DNA of 64,000 nt from Lachnospiraceae bacterium oral taxon 096 (lineage in GTDB: Bacteria; Bacillota; Clostridia; Lachnospirales; Lachnospiraceae), in NCBI GenBank assembly GCA_018141845.1, contig CP073340.1, positions 2,133,001 to 2,197,000 on the forward strand, written 5' to 3'. A model generated the notes under the pieces. It was not told where the DNA came from. It was given only the letters and a program-made list of their open reading frames with translations, and did not search any database. Both the position numbers and the translations under genes were made by a program. Positions 37,045 through 46,980 of the stretch are shown here, in pieces (the first letter of the stretch is position 1; each line of letters starts with the position of its first letter).

Positions 37045-38127
37045 TTATTCCTCGTCAACAGACTCTTTCTCCTGATTGTTCAGCAAACTTCTGATGCTCA
37101 AAGAAATCTTTTGATCCTCTTCGTTGATATCCACTACGCGAGCCTCAACTTCCTGACCTACTTTGAGTACATCAGATGGCTTTTCTACATGATCTTTTGC
37201 AATCTGAGAAACATGTAGGAGTGCATCAATACCTGGCTCAAGTTCAACAAAGGCACCAAAATCTGTCATACGAGCAACACGGCCCTTAACCACTGTGCCC
37301 TTTGCATACTTTTCTGCTGCATCCTTCCATGGATTAACCTCTGGGAACTTCATGCTCAAAGCAATCTTCTCACCAGTGATATCCTTGATCATTACGGTCA
37401 CCTTATCGCCTGTCTTAAATACCCTCTTTGGATTTTCAATTCTTCCCCAACTCATCTCTGAAATATGAAGAAGACCATCCGCTCCGCCAAGATCAACAAA
37501 AGCACCAAAATCCGTGACATTTTTTACAACGCCCTCAACTCTATCCCCTGGTTTAATTCTAGCAAAGAGTTCTTTTTGAAGTTCCGCCTTCTTCGCCTTC
37601 ATCAACTCCTTGCGGTCGCCAATAATGCGACGACGTCTTGGATTGAACTCTGTGAGAACAAAGCTAATCTCCTGACCCGCATACTTTTTCAAATCTTTCT
37701 CATAAGTATCTGATACAAGACTTGCTGGAATAAACACCTTTGTGTCCTCAATATCTACACTAAGACCACCCTCAAGTACTTGTACAACCTTTGCTGTAAG
37801 TATCTCATGATTTTCAAATGCTTGCTGTAACTTTAATGAACCTTTATCTACGGCAAGTCTTCTTGAAGAAAGAACTACCTGTCCCTCTCCATCATTCACT
37901 TTGAGAACCTTTGCCTCAATTTCATCACCTTCATGAACCACAGTACGAAGATCTAGACTGTTGTCATTTGTGTACTCGTTACGAGTAATAATACCATCTG
38001 ACTTAAAACCAATATTCAAAATGATCTGGTCTTCTTTAACATTGATTACTTTACCAGTGACAACCTCTCCTGTACGTATTGTTTTTAATGAATCCTCTAA
38101 CATCTCTTCAAAACTAAGGTCTGACAT
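37045..38127 (-). CDS. rpsA: Ribosomal protein S1-type RNA-binding protein, four S1 domains
   Basis: RNA-binding protein of 360 residues with four S1 (OB-fold) repeats, for example GEVVTGKVINVKEDQIILNI, ITAKVVQ-type repeat 2, VEGVVKNVTDFGAFVDLGG and VKGRVARMTDFGAFVELEPG. Two later repeats carry the classic GAFV motif. It helps mRNA bind the 30S subunit or acts as a general RNA chaperone; Firmicutes S1 is shorter than the six-domain Proteobacterial form. The start is set at the ATG at 38127 (GAGGAGG nine bases upstream), six codons inside the longest frame. The ispH stop overlaps this start by 14 bases in another frame. Confidence 0.93.
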   Translation of the reverse strand: MSDLSFEEMLEDSLKTIRTGEVVTGKVINVKEDQIILNIGFKSDGIITRNEYTNDNSLDLRTVVHEGDEIEAKVLKVNDGEGQVVLSSRRLAVDKGSLKLQQAFENHEILTAKVVQVLEGGLSVDIEDTKVFIPASLVSDTYEKDLKKYAGQEISFVLTEFNPRRRRIIGDRKELMKAKKAELQKELFARIKPGDRVEGVVKNVTDFGAFVDLGGADGLLHISEMSWGRIENPKRVFKTGDKVTVMIKDITGEKIALSMKFPEVNPWKDAAEKYAKGTVVKGRVARMTDFGAFVELEPGIDALLHVSQIAKDHVEKPSDVLKVGQEVEARVVDINEEDQKISLSIRSLLNNQEKESVDEE

Positions 38128-38953
38128 TACTATGAACCTCCTCAATGATTTGTTTTGGGGTTGAAGCCCCTGCTGTAATGCCTACACTGCGCACAGAAAA
38201 TAAATCATCCAAATTTAAATCTTCAAGTGTCTGAATAAAAATGGTATTTGCACACTCATTTTTACAAATTTCTACAAGCTTTGCTGTGTTTGAACTGGAT
38301 TTACCACCAATCACAATCATCGCATCTACTTTGGCCGCAATCTCGCAAGCCTCCACTTGTCTTTCCTGTGTAGCATTGCAAATCGTATTAAAACACTTAA
38401 TATCATAACCTAAATCACTTATTTTATCAAGAATTTCTTTGAATTTGTTGTAATTATATGTTGTCTGTGCAACAATACTAATCTTTTCATCTGGTTTCAA
38501 ATTCAAATTCATAAAACCCTCAAAGTTTTCTACTGCTACTGTATTTTCATCTCCCCAGCCTTGAATGCCTTCCACTTCTGGATGTTTTGGATTTCCAAAA
38601 ATGATGACTCTTCTTCCTATCTTGCACTCCTCTTGTACAATATTATGAATCTTTTTCACAAATGGACAAGTAGCATCAACCACCTTCATTCCACTGTCTA
38701 GGCAGGTATCCATCACATCCTTACTAATACCATGGGAACGAATAATTAAAGTTCCACTCTCTTTTAATTCATCCAATCCCTCAATCACCTGCACACCCTT
38801 GCTAGCTAAATCTTTGACCACTTCTTCATTATGAATAATTGGTCCCAAAGTATACACTTGATTTCCCTTTTCTACTTCGCTGTAAACAGTATCCATTGCC
38901 TTCTGTACACCAAAGCAAAATCCTGCGGTTTCTGCTAAAATCACCTCTCGCAT
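38114..38953 (-). CDS. ispH: 4-hydroxy-3-methylbut-2-enyl diphosphate reductase
   Basis: [4Fe-4S] enzyme of the last MEP-pathway step, making IPP and DMAPP. The 279-residue protein has the three cluster cysteines Cys13 (GFCFGV), Cys96 (DATCPFV) and Cys192 (CNATQER), plus LGPIIHNEEVV and GITAGASTP. In many Clostridia IspH is fused to the S1 protein; here the two are separate overlapping frames. dxs and ispA of the same pathway are upstream in the same gene chain. Confidence 0.97.
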   Translation of the reverse strand: MREVILAETAGFCFGVQKAMDTVYSEVEKGNQVYTLGPIIHNEEVVKDLASKGVQVIEGLDELKESGTLIIRSHGISKDVMDTCLDSGMKVVDATCPFVKKIHNIVQEECKIGRRVIIFGNPKHPEVEGIQGWGDENTVAVENFEGFMNLNLKPDEKISIVAQTTYNYNKFKEILDKISDLGYDIKCFNTICNATQERQVEACEIAAKVDAMIVIGGKSSSNTAKLVEICKNECANTIFIQTLEDLNLDDLFSVRSVGITAGASTPKQIIEEVHSNVRP

Positions 38954-38956
38954 ATT

Positions 38957-39628
38957 CTATCTCTCCCTTGCCAATGAAACAATTTTTTCCACCACTTCAT
39001 CAATTGTCATATTCGATGAATCAATGAGAATTGCATCTTTTGCTTGACGAAGTGGAGAGATTTCTCTATTCATATCTTGTGCATCTCTTTCCATAATTCC
39101 CTGCTCAATATCATGAATATCACAAAATACACCCTTTTGTGTGAGTTCATTGTACCTGCGCATCGCTCGAACCTTTGATGATGCCGTTAAATAAATTTTT
39201 ACATTGGCCTGTGGCAATACCACTGTACCAATATCTCGCCCATCCATTACCACATCTTGCTTTGTAGCAACTTCCCTTTGCATTTTCACAAGATACTCTC
39301 GAACAAGAGTATACTTGCTTATTTCACTTGCCCAATTGCCCACTCGCTCTGCACGAATCTCCTCTGTGACATCTTTTCCATTGAGCAATACTTTCTGATC
39401 CCCTGCTTCAAATTGAATATCCACCTGGATATTCTCTATTTCTTTGGCAATTCTTTTTTCATCATCACTTGCAATTCCATTTTTAATGAAAAATAATGCC
39501 ACAGCGCGATACATTGCACCTGTATCAACATAAATACAATTTAATTTTTTGCTGACCATTTTTGCAATCGTTGACTTTCCTGCCCCTGCTGGTCCATCAA
39601 TCGCAATATTCAATCTCTTATTCAACAT
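38957..39628 (-). CDS. cmk: Cytidylate kinase
   Basis: Phosphorylates CMP and dCMP. The 223-residue protein has the P-loop IDGPAGAGKSTIAK at residues 10-23, DTGAMYRAVAL, the conserved MDGRDIGTVVLPQA and the lid region SSKVRAMRRYNEL. It overlaps the upstream flavoprotein gene by 11 bases and ends three bases before ispH. The order cmk-ispH-rpsA is common in Clostridia. Confidence 0.97.
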   Translation of the reverse strand: MLNKRLNIAIDGPAGAGKSTIAKMVSKKLNCIYVDTGAMYRAVALFFIKNGIASDDEKRIAKEIENIQVDIQFEAGDQKVLLNGKDVTEEIRAERVGNWASEISKYTLVREYLVKMQREVATKQDVVMDGRDIGTVVLPQANVKIYLTASSKVRAMRRYNELTQKGVFCDIHDIEQGIMERDAQDMNREISPLRQAKDAILIDSSNMTIDEVVEKIVSLARER

Positions 39629-40856
39629 ATTCTATATCCTCTCCAGCACACCAACCTGTTGACCATGCAATTTGCAAATTATAGCCCCCAGTCAGTGCAT
39701 CCAAATCCAATATTTCCCCTGCAAAATACAAGCCCTTAATGAGCTTTGATTCCATAGTTGAAGGATTGATTTGAGAAACATCGACACCACCTTTTGTGAT
39801 AATGGCCTCCTTAAATCCTCGTGTACCCACAATCGTATATTCCAAACATTTTGTTGCTCGAATTAAATCTTGTCTCTGCTTCTTTGTAATTGCATTGACT
39901 TGAATATCAGTTGGAATACCCGATTGACGAATCACTTCCGGAATCAATCTTGCTGGAAATAGCTTCACCAAAGCATTCTTTAAATTCTTATTTTTAAATT
40001 CCAAGAAATCTCGAAGAACTCTTTGTTCCAATTGTTCAAAGCTCAGTGCAGGCTTTAAATCAATATGAAGCAACAACTTATGCTTTTTTAAGCTTTCCAC
40101 TACATAAGAACTTGAGGATAAAATGACAGGACCGCTGACACCAAAGTGAGTAAATAACATTTCACCAAAATCTCTGTAGAGTTCTTTACCTCCATCGAGT
40201 ACACAAACTTCGATATTCTTTAGAGAAAGTCCCTGTAAATCTCCACAAGTTGGCTCCTCAATCACTAGGGGAACAAGTGAAGGCAGGCATTCCTTCAACC
40301 GATGTCCTGCCCTCTTTGCAAAGCGATGGCCGTCCCCTGTTGAACCTGTCGCTGGGTAACTTAATCCCCCTGTCGCAACAATGACAGCATCCGCTAGCAC
40401 TTTCTCATTTCCCTTTACCATAATCCCCTTAATACACTCTTCCTCAATCAAAAGTCCTGTAACCTCAGATTTTAAAAATACCTTTACACCATAGTCCCTC
40501 AATATCTTTTCCAATGCCTTTAATACATCAGATGAATGGTCCGAAACAGGAAATACTCGATTTCCTCTCTCTACCTTAAGGGCACAGCCAGCATTTTCAA
40601 TCATCTGCATAATATCTTCATTCGTCAAATTCTTAAATGAACTGTATAAAAATTTGGGATTGCGAACTACATTGTTCATCACTGTCTGCATATCTGAGGC
40701 GTTGGTCACATTGCAACGTCCCTTTCCTGTGATATATAATTTTTTTCCCAATTTTTCATTTTTTTCATAGATACAAACTTCATGCCCTTTGGCAGCTGCA
40801 GAAACGGCAGCCAGAATCCCGGCTGCCCCTCCTCCTATAATGATTACTCTGCTCAT
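39618..40856 (-). CDS. HI0933-like NAD(P)/FAD-dependent flavoprotein
   Basis: 412-residue flavoprotein of the HI0933/YhiN family (often annotated as aminoacetone oxidase-like); the natural reaction is not established. The N-terminal FAD-binding motif is IIIGGGAAGILAAVSAAAKG at residues 5-24; GKKLYITGKGRCNVTNAS, ATGGLSYPATGSTGDG, and the C-terminal LYFAGEILDLDALTGGYNLQ are family signatures. It stands between lysC and cmk with overlapping ends and no gap. Confidence 0.92.
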   Translation of the reverse strand: MSRVIIIGGGAAGILAAVSAAAKGHEVCIYEKNEKLGKKLYITGKGRCNVTNASDMQTVMNNVVRNPKFLYSSFKNLTNEDIMQMIENAGCALKVERGNRVFPVSDHSSDVLKALEKILRDYGVKVFLKSEVTGLLIEEECIKGIMVKGNEKVLADAVIVATGGLSYPATGSTGDGHRFAKRAGHRLKECLPSLVPLVIEEPTCGDLQGLSLKNIEVCVLDGGKELYRDFGEMLFTHFGVSGPVILSSSSYVVESLKKHKLLLHIDLKPALSFEQLEQRVLRDFLEFKNKNLKNALVKLFPARLIPEVIRQSGIPTDIQVNAITKKQRQDLIRATKCLEYTIVGTRGFKEAIITKGGVDVSQINPSTMESKLIKGLYFAGEILDLDALTGGYNLQIAWSTGWCAGEDIEYVE

Positions 40857-42178
40857 TATAACTCCACAGTAACAAAAATATCATAAATTGCCTTAATTGC
40901 GGATTCAAAATCACATTCTCTCACACCAATAATGATATTAAACTCTGAAGAACCCTGATCAATCATCTTGACATTGATTCTTGCATGAGCCAATGCAGCA
41001 AAAATCCTTCCTGCTGTACCACGATTGGCCTTCATTCCTCTTCCCACAACAGCAACCAATGCAAGTCCTGATTCCATTTCCACAGAATCTGGCTTTGCCT
41101 TGCGATGAATGCCCGCAACAACTCTTTGCTCATGATCTTCAAATTCATCCTGATGAACAAATACGGACATCGTATCAATACCTGATGGCATATGCTCAAT
41201 CGAAATGTCATTCTCATCAAACACCTCAAGTACTTTGCGACAAAATCCAACTTCTGCATTCATCATCGCCTTATCTACATTGATGGAACAAAATCCCTTC
41301 TTGCCCGCAATGCCTGTAATCGTATATCTTGGTCGCTTACAAGTGCTCTCCACAATCAGTGTTCCCTTGTCCTCTGGACGATTGGTATTGCGAATATTGA
41401 TTGGAATACCCTCTGCCCTTACTGGAAAAATTGCATCCTCATGCAATACACTCGCCCCCATATAAGAAAGCTCTCTCAGCTCTCTATAGGTGATGGTCTC
41501 AATCACTGCTGGATCCTTAATAATTCTAGGGTCTGCAATTAAAAATCCAGATACATCCGTCCAGTTCTCATAGACATCCGCATGAATGGCTCTAGCTACA
41601 ATCGACCCAGTGATATCTGATCCACCTCTTGAAAATGTTCGAATCTTCCCACTGTGATCAATGCCATAAAATCCTGGAATAACCACCTTTCCCTTTACAT
41701 TTTCAAGCCTTGCAGAAATCTCTGCATTTGTATATTCTGCATCAAATGTGCCATCTTCATTGAAGAAAATAACCTCTGCTGCATCCAAGAAGTCACAACC
41801 CAAATAGTTTGCCAACACCATACCATTGAGGTATTCGCCACGAGATGCCGCATACTCCTTTCCCTGCTTTGCTAGGAAATTCTCCTCGATTTTCTTAAAT
41901 TCCATATCGAGATTTAAGTTGAGTCCCAGGCCATCAATAATACTCTGATATCTGTCTTTAATTTTTTCAAATACCTTCTTGTAAGATCCCCCTGTAGAAG
42001 CAGCCTCATATGCTTGATACAGCATATCTGTTACCTTCTCATCCTTTGAATCCCTCTTGCCTGGTGCGGAAGGAACAACAAATCTTCTCGCCTTATCTGC
42101 ATTGATAATGTCGCTCACCTTCTTAAATTGCTTTGCACTTGCCAGTGAACTTCCGCCAAACTTAACTACTTTCTTCAT
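40856..42178 (-). CDS. lysC: Aspartate kinase
   Basis: First enzyme of the aspartate family pathway (lysine, threonine, methionine, diaminopimelate). The 440-residue protein has the kinase signature KKVVKFGGSSLASAKQF at the start, TFSRGGSDITGSIVARAI, and two C-terminal ACT domains (about residues 300 and 380) for feedback control. Which amino acid inhibits it cannot be read from the sequence. No lysine riboswitch is possible, because only 19 bases separate it from purL. I use lysC as a family name. Confidence 0.93.
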   Translation of the reverse strand: MKKVVKFGGSSLASAKQFKKVSDIINADKARRFVVPSAPGKRDSKDEKVTDMLYQAYEAASTGGSYKKVFEKIKDRYQSIIDGLGLNLNLDMEFKKIEENFLAKQGKEYAASRGEYLNGMVLANYLGCDFLDAAEVIFFNEDGTFDAEYTNAEISARLENVKGKVVIPGFYGIDHSGKIRTFSRGGSDITGSIVARAIHADVYENWTDVSGFLIADPRIIKDPAVIETITYRELRELSYMGASVLHEDAIFPVRAEGIPINIRNTNRPEDKGTLIVESTCKRPRYTITGIAGKKGFCSINVDKAMMNAEVGFCRKVLEVFDENDISIEHMPSGIDTMSVFVHQDEFEDHEQRVVAGIHRKAKPDSVEMESGLALVAVVGRGMKANRGTAGRIFAALAHARINVKMIDQGSSEFNIIIGVRECDFESAIKAIYDIFVTVEL

Positions 42179-42197
42179 AAAAAACTATCTCCTCAAT

Positions 42198-45100
42198 TTA
42201 TTTAAAATAGGCAACTCCCGATGCAAATATCTTCATATCTTGGTCACCATAAATATTGATGGCAATATCCTTACCTCTTCTTTCCGCATGGGCCATCTTT
42301 CCAAATACTCGTCCATCTGGACTTGTAATTCCTTCAATTGCCCCATAGGATCCATTCGGATTCCATTCATCATCCATTGTTGGATTTCCTGCCAAATCAA
42401 CATATTGTGTCGCCACCTGTCCATTGGCAAATAATTGATCTAACCACTCCTTGGTCGCAACAAATTTTCCCTCTCCATGAGAAGCAGGATTTGTATATAC
42501 CTTGCCAAGCTCAGCCTGTGCAAGCCATGGAGATTTATTGGACACTACTTTTAGGTATACTTCCTTTGAGATATGTCGCCCAATATTATTCATCGCCAAT
42601 GTCGGTGCATCCTTGGCCTGAACACCAATCTGACCATTTGGTACAAGGCCAAGCTTTACGAGTGCCTGAAAGCCATTGCAGATACCAAGCACCAAGCCAT
42701 CTCTTTGACCAAGCAATTTTTCAATTTCTTCCTTAATAACTGCATTTCTAAATACAGCCGCAAAAAACTTCGCCGATCCTTCTGGTTCATCTCCTGCAGA
42801 GAAGCCACCTGGGAACATAATAATCTGAGATTGTGCAATCTCCTTCTTATAAAGTTCTACAGAATCACGAATATCCTGTGCTGAGAGATTTCGAAATACA
42901 AACGCCTGTGCCTGTGCACCAACTTTTTCAAAAGCTCGAATGGAATCATACTCACAATTGGTTCCAGGGAAAACTGGAATAAATACTCTTGGTTTTGCCA
43001 CCTTATTCTTGCAAATATAGATATCCTTTGCCTCAAATAACTTTGTCTCCATTGGCGATGGCACAGATTCTTGCGTTGTTGTTGGGAACACTCCCTCAAG
43101 CGGTGCCTCCCATACCTTGAGTGCCTCATCCAAAGAAATCTCTGTATTGCTATAACTTAACTTCGCATCATCTGTCACTTCTCCAATAACAGTATAAGTG
43201 ATGGCAAGCTGTCCCACATATTCTCCTGGAACCTCAGCAACAATATTTCCATAACCTGGAGCAAAGAAATCTCTTGGATCAAAATTGTGCTCAATCTTGG
43301 CACCGAGCATATTTCCAAAACTCATCTTGGCAATGGCCTCAGCCACACCTGAACGCTCTGTTGCATAGGCTGATACAATGCGTCCGCTCTTGACATCCTC
43401 AAAGAATTTCGCATATTGATCTTTAATATACTCATAATCTGGCAAGTCATACTCATTTCTCTTTGCTCGAAGAAGAATAATTTTATTGCCTGGTTTCTTA
43501 AATTCTGGACTGAGAATGTGACTGGCATTGGCCACATCGACAGCAAAAGAAACCAATGTCGGTGGAACATCGATATCATTAAATGTTCCTGACATCGAAT
43601 CTTTTCCTCCAATAGAGCCAAGTCCAAATCCAAGCTGTGCATCATAGGCACCCAAAAGTGCTGCAAATGGCTGGCTCCAACGCCCTGGATCTTCGCTCAT
43701 TCTGCGGAAGTACTCCTGAAAAGTAAAATGAATCTTTTTGTAATCTCCACCACCAGCAACAATTTTAGCCACAGAGGACAAAACGGCATAAATGGCACCA
43801 TGATATGGGCTCCAGCTAGATAAATATGGATCATATCCATAACTCATCATCGTCACTGCATCTGTCTTTCCGTGTAAAACAGGTACCTTGGCCACCATTA
43901 CTTGTGTCTCTGAACGCTGATATTTTCCACCATATGGCATCAACACACTACCTGCTCCAATTGAGCTATCAAACATCTCCACAAGTCCCTTTTGTGAACA
44001 AACATTGAGATCCTTCAATGTGTCAAGCCATTTTCCTCTGACATCTTCAATATCTCCTTGAACAAATGGATTGGCTTTTTCATCTGGAATCTCCACGCTG
44101 ACATTTGCCTCCTGGTGAGCACCATTGGTGTCAAGAAAAGCTCTACTGATGTCAACAATAGTTTTTCCTCTCCAATTCATCACAAGGCGAGGATTTTCTT
44201 CTACCTTTGCCACTTCAACAGCCTCTAAATTTTCCTCAGCAGCATAGGCCAAAAATTCCTTCACATCCTTTGGATCAATCACAACAGCCATTCTCTCTTG
44301 AGATTCAGAAATCGCAATCTCTGTTCCATCAAGCCCTGCATATTTTTTTGGCACAAGATCAAGATCAATCGTCAAACCACTGGCCAGCTCTCCAATAGCC
44401 ACAGAAACACCACCTGCACCAAAGTCATTGCACTTTTTAATTAATCGACTAACTTCTGGTCTTCTAAACAATCTTTGAATCTTTCTCTCTGTAGGTGCAT
44501 TTCCCTTTTGAACCTCAGCACCACAAGTGTCAATAGAGGTTGTTGTATGCACCTTACTTGAGCCTGTTGCACCACCACAGCCATCTCGACCAGTTCTTCC
44601 ACCCAGTAAAATAATGATATCGCCTGGATCAGAATTCAATCTCTTGACATCTTTTCTTGGTGCTGCACCCATAACCGCACCAATCTCCATGCGCTTAGCC
44701 ACATAGTCTGGATGATAAATCTCCTTTACATAACCTGTTGCCAAACCAATTTGATTTCCATAGGACGAATATCCTCTAGCTGCCCCTGTCACAATCTTTT
44801 TCTGTGGCAATTTTCCATGCAAGGTCTCCTTGAGCGGACGAGTTGGATCTGCTGCCCCCGTCACACGCATCGCTTGATAGACATAGGTTCTACCCGACAA
44901 TGGATCTCGAATTGCACCACCAAGACAGGTTGCTGCTCCACCAAATGGCTCGATTTCTGTAGGATGATTGTGTGTCTCATTTTTAAAATTAATTAGCCAC
45001 TCCTGTGTCACTCCATCCACATCAATGGGAACAACAATGGAGCAGGCATTAATCTCATCCGATTCCTCGACATCAGTCAAGATTCCCTCTTTCTTTAACT

Positions 45101-45950
45101 TTTTCATTGCCAGCAGAGCAATATCCATCAAACAAATATACTTATCCTCTCTGCCCTTATACAAAACTTCTCTGTCGGTTTTATAGCGATGAAATGTATC
45201 TTCCATCGGCTTTCTATAGTATCCCTCACCAAAATCAATATCTTTGAGTTCTGTCTGGAAAGTTGTGTGACGACAATGATCAGACCAATAGGTATCGAGC
45301 ACACGAATCTCTGTCATCGATGGGTCTCTCTTTTCCTCATCTCTAAAGTAATCTCGAATAAACTCAAAATCTTTAAATGTCATCGCAAGATTGAGACTTT
45401 GATACAAAGACTTTAATTCCATCTCTGTCATATCTCGAAAGTGCTCAAAAATAATGACATCCTTTGGTACATCGTAGTGAGCAATCAATGTCTGTGGCTT
45501 TTCCATTCCTGTCTCTCTAGAGTCCACTGGATTAATACAAAAACTCTTAATACTCTCTATTTCTTCTGGCGAAAATTCCCCACGCAATACATAAGTTGTA
45601 GCCGAAACAATGGCAGGATTCTCTGTGGCATCCAGCAATTGAATGCATTGCACCGCTGAATCTGCCCTTTGATCAAACTGACCTGGTAAATACTCTACAG
45701 AAAAAATAACATCCTTCTCGTCATGTGGAAACTCTTCCTCATAGAGATCATCTAGCGGCGGTTCAGAAAAAATAGTATCCAGAGATTTTTTATATGTGGT
45801 CTCAGAAATATTTTCAATATCATATCGGATCAGAACACGAACACCCTCTAGTCCCTGGCACCCGATGTATCTTTTGATATCCTCTCTCAACTCTCCTGCT
45901 CGAACTGCAAACTCTGGTTTCTTCTCGACATAAATTCGCTTGACCGTCAT
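42198..45950 (-). CDS. purL: Phosphoribosylformylglycinamidine synthase, single-chain
   Basis: Makes FGAM from FGAR, glutamine and ATP in purine synthesis. At 1250 residues it carries synthetase and glutaminase parts in one chain, the clostridial long form. Visible are NHPTEIEPFGGAATCLGGAI, the second AIRS-like half with SIGGKDSMSGTFND, and a C-terminal class I amidotransferase with FPGGFSAGDEPEGSAKF, GICNGFQALVKLG (nucleophile Cys) and HGEGKF. The stop and start of the neighbours overlap: it begins four bases before the end of the sigma-like gene. No purine riboswitch precedes it. Confidence 0.97.
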   Translation of the reverse strand: MTVKRIYVEKKPEFAVRAGELREDIKRYIGCQGLEGVRVLIRYDIENISETTYKKSLDTIFSEPPLDDLYEEEFPHDEKDVIFSVEYLPGQFDQRADSAVQCIQLLDATENPAIVSATTYVLRGEFSPEEIESIKSFCINPVDSRETGMEKPQTLIAHYDVPKDVIIFEHFRDMTEMELKSLYQSLNLAMTFKDFEFIRDYFRDEEKRDPSMTEIRVLDTYWSDHCRHTTFQTELKDIDFGEGYYRKPMEDTFHRYKTDREVLYKGREDKYICLMDIALLAMKKLKKEGILTDVEESDEINACSIVVPIDVDGVTQEWLINFKNETHNHPTEIEPFGGAATCLGGAIRDPLSGRTYVYQAMRVTGAADPTRPLKETLHGKLPQKKIVTGAARGYSSYGNQIGLATGYVKEIYHPDYVAKRMEIGAVMGAAPRKDVKRLNSDPGDIIILLGGRTGRDGCGGATGSSKVHTTTSIDTCGAEVQKGNAPTERKIQRLFRRPEVSRLIKKCNDFGAGGVSVAIGELASGLTIDLDLVPKKYAGLDGTEIAISESQERMAVVIDPKDVKEFLAYAAEENLEAVEVAKVEENPRLVMNWRGKTIVDISRAFLDTNGAHQEANVSVEIPDEKANPFVQGDIEDVRGKWLDTLKDLNVCSQKGLVEMFDSSIGAGSVLMPYGGKYQRSETQVMVAKVPVLHGKTDAVTMMSYGYDPYLSSWSPYHGAIYAVLSSVAKIVAGGGDYKKIHFTFQEYFRRMSEDPGRWSQPFAALLGAYDAQLGFGLGSIGGKDSMSGTFNDIDVPPTLVSFAVDVANASHILSPEFKKPGNKIILLRAKRNEYDLPDYEYIKDQYAKFFEDVKSGRIVSAYATERSGVAEAIAKMSFGNMLGAKIEHNFDPRDFFAPGYGNIVAEVPGEYVGQLAITYTVIGEVTDDAKLSYSNTEISLDEALKVWEAPLEGVFPTTTQESVPSPMETKLFEAKDIYICKNKVAKPRVFIPVFPGTNCEYDSIRAFEKVGAQAQAFVFRNLSAQDIRDSVELYKKEIAQSQIIMFPGGFSAGDEPEGSAKFFAAVFRNAVIKEEIEKLLGQRDGLVLGICNGFQALVKLGLVPNGQIGVQAKDAPTLAMNNIGRHISKEVYLKVVSNKSPWLAQAELGKVYTNPASHGEGKFVATKEWLDQLFANGQVATQYVDLAGNPTMDDEWNPNGSYGAIEGITSPDGRVFGKMAHAERRGKDIAINIYGDQDMKIFASGVAYFK

Positions 45951-46471
45951 TTCAATTGTCCCTCCCTGCTCATTGCATTCAATGTAATCTTCATCAATTC
46001 TGAAACTTCTTCCTGTGAAATTCCTGCACGAACAGCTAACTCCTCAGGTGTTGCCTCTCGACCAAGTTCCAAAGCCAATACTCTTGCTTCTTCTGACAAT
46101 GCATTCAATCGATCAGCCAATTCTTCTTTGGCACTTTTTGCTAGATTCTCCTCAGAAATCATCATCTTCATTGCGTCGTGAATCTCGGCTGCAATTTGTG
46201 ACTTCAAATCTCCACTCTTGTAATTCATCACCGCATTTGTCAATGCCAAATTGATTTGTGCAATCATATCATTCGGATGAATCCCCTGACCGGTGTAATC
46301 CTTAACGAAGGAAATGGCATATTTTAAATTTCCCTCAATCAATCTCTCACAAACTGAATGATTTCCCCCTCTCAATTCCTTAAGAAGTCTTGTCTCCTCC
46401 TCTTCTTGTATGGGCTCAATATCCGCAAGCTCTTCCAAAAAGATTTGTAATAAATCTATTTTTTCTTCCAT
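45947..46471 (-). CDS. Sigma-70-like protein with degenerate or missing region 4
   Basis: 174-residue protein. LLKELRGGNHSVCERLIEGN and LKYAISFVKDYTGQG resemble sigma region 2.1-2.2 (core RNA polymerase binding), and REATPEELAVRAGISQEEVSEL resembles sigma region 3.0-3.1. The usual -10 recognition helix is poorly conserved and no region 4 (-35 binding) follows, so a true promoter-binding sigma function is doubtful. It could act as an adaptor or anti-sigma-like competitor for core polymerase. The start at 46471 has GGAG seven bases upstream. It is coupled to purL by a four-base overlap. Confidence 0.7.
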   Translation of the reverse strand: MEEKIDLLQIFLEELADIEPIQEEEETRLLKELRGGNHSVCERLIEGNLKYAISFVKDYTGQGIHPNDMIAQINLALTNAVMNYKSGDLKSQIAAEIHDAMKMMISEENLAKSAKEELADRLNALSEEARVLALELGREATPEELAVRAGISQEEVSELMKITLNAMSREGQLK

Positions 46472-46500
46472 TGTCATACTCCATATTTTATTGCCATGTG

Positions 46501-46980
46501 CTACGCTACCACCTTAAGCTGTGAAAGTATGCGAAATACCTCATCATCCCACAACTTTTCCACACTCTTATCAAGTCCAAAAGTCTCACTGGCCATCCCA
46601 CTCACCACATAGAGTCGCTTCTCTCGATAATAGATATTGACAAAAAAGCTCTTTCCATCCACTAAGTGATTGTCGATATCTTGATTTTTCAACCATTGCA
46701 AAAGCATAGAGGAACTGAGCCTAAGCACAATCGTAAAGGAAATGGGTAATTTTTTTCCCTTGACCATATCATAACACAAATTCCTCACTTTTTTCCACTG
46801 ACAGAAAGATTCTTTTCTACTTTCTTCATCATCAAAATACTCTTTCACTATTTTTCCACTAATATGATAGGTCGCAAATGTCTGTACCTTGGCTTCGACA
46901 AGCAAATATTCATCAAAGTCTTCTTTCGCAAAGAGCAATGTTGTCAACTTTTTTTGCTCACTAATTTCATGCTCCCTCAC
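46501..46980 (-). CDS. Uncharacterised protein, DUF5721-like
   Basis: 159 residues, cytoplasmic, no membrane segment. The pattern TTLLFAKEDFDEYLLVEAKV, TFATYHISGKIVKEYF and VNIYYREKRLYVVSGMAS resembles the DUF5721 family of Lachnospiraceae, from memory. Function is unknown. It overlaps the lipoprotein gene by 14 bases and is followed after 29 bases by the sigma-like gene, so these may be expressed together. Confidence 0.75.
   Translation of the reverse strand: MREHEISEQKKLTTLLFAKEDFDEYLLVEAKVQTFATYHISGKIVKEYFDDEESRKESFCQWKKVRNLCYDMVKGKKLPISFTIVLRLSSSMLLQWLKNQDIDNHLVDGKSFFVNIYYREKRLYVVSGMASETFGLDKSVEKLWDDEVFRILSQLKVVA

Noticed and set aside
42179..42197. Lysine riboswitch before lysC
   Set aside because: Only 19 bases separate lysC from purL; a riboswitch does not fit.
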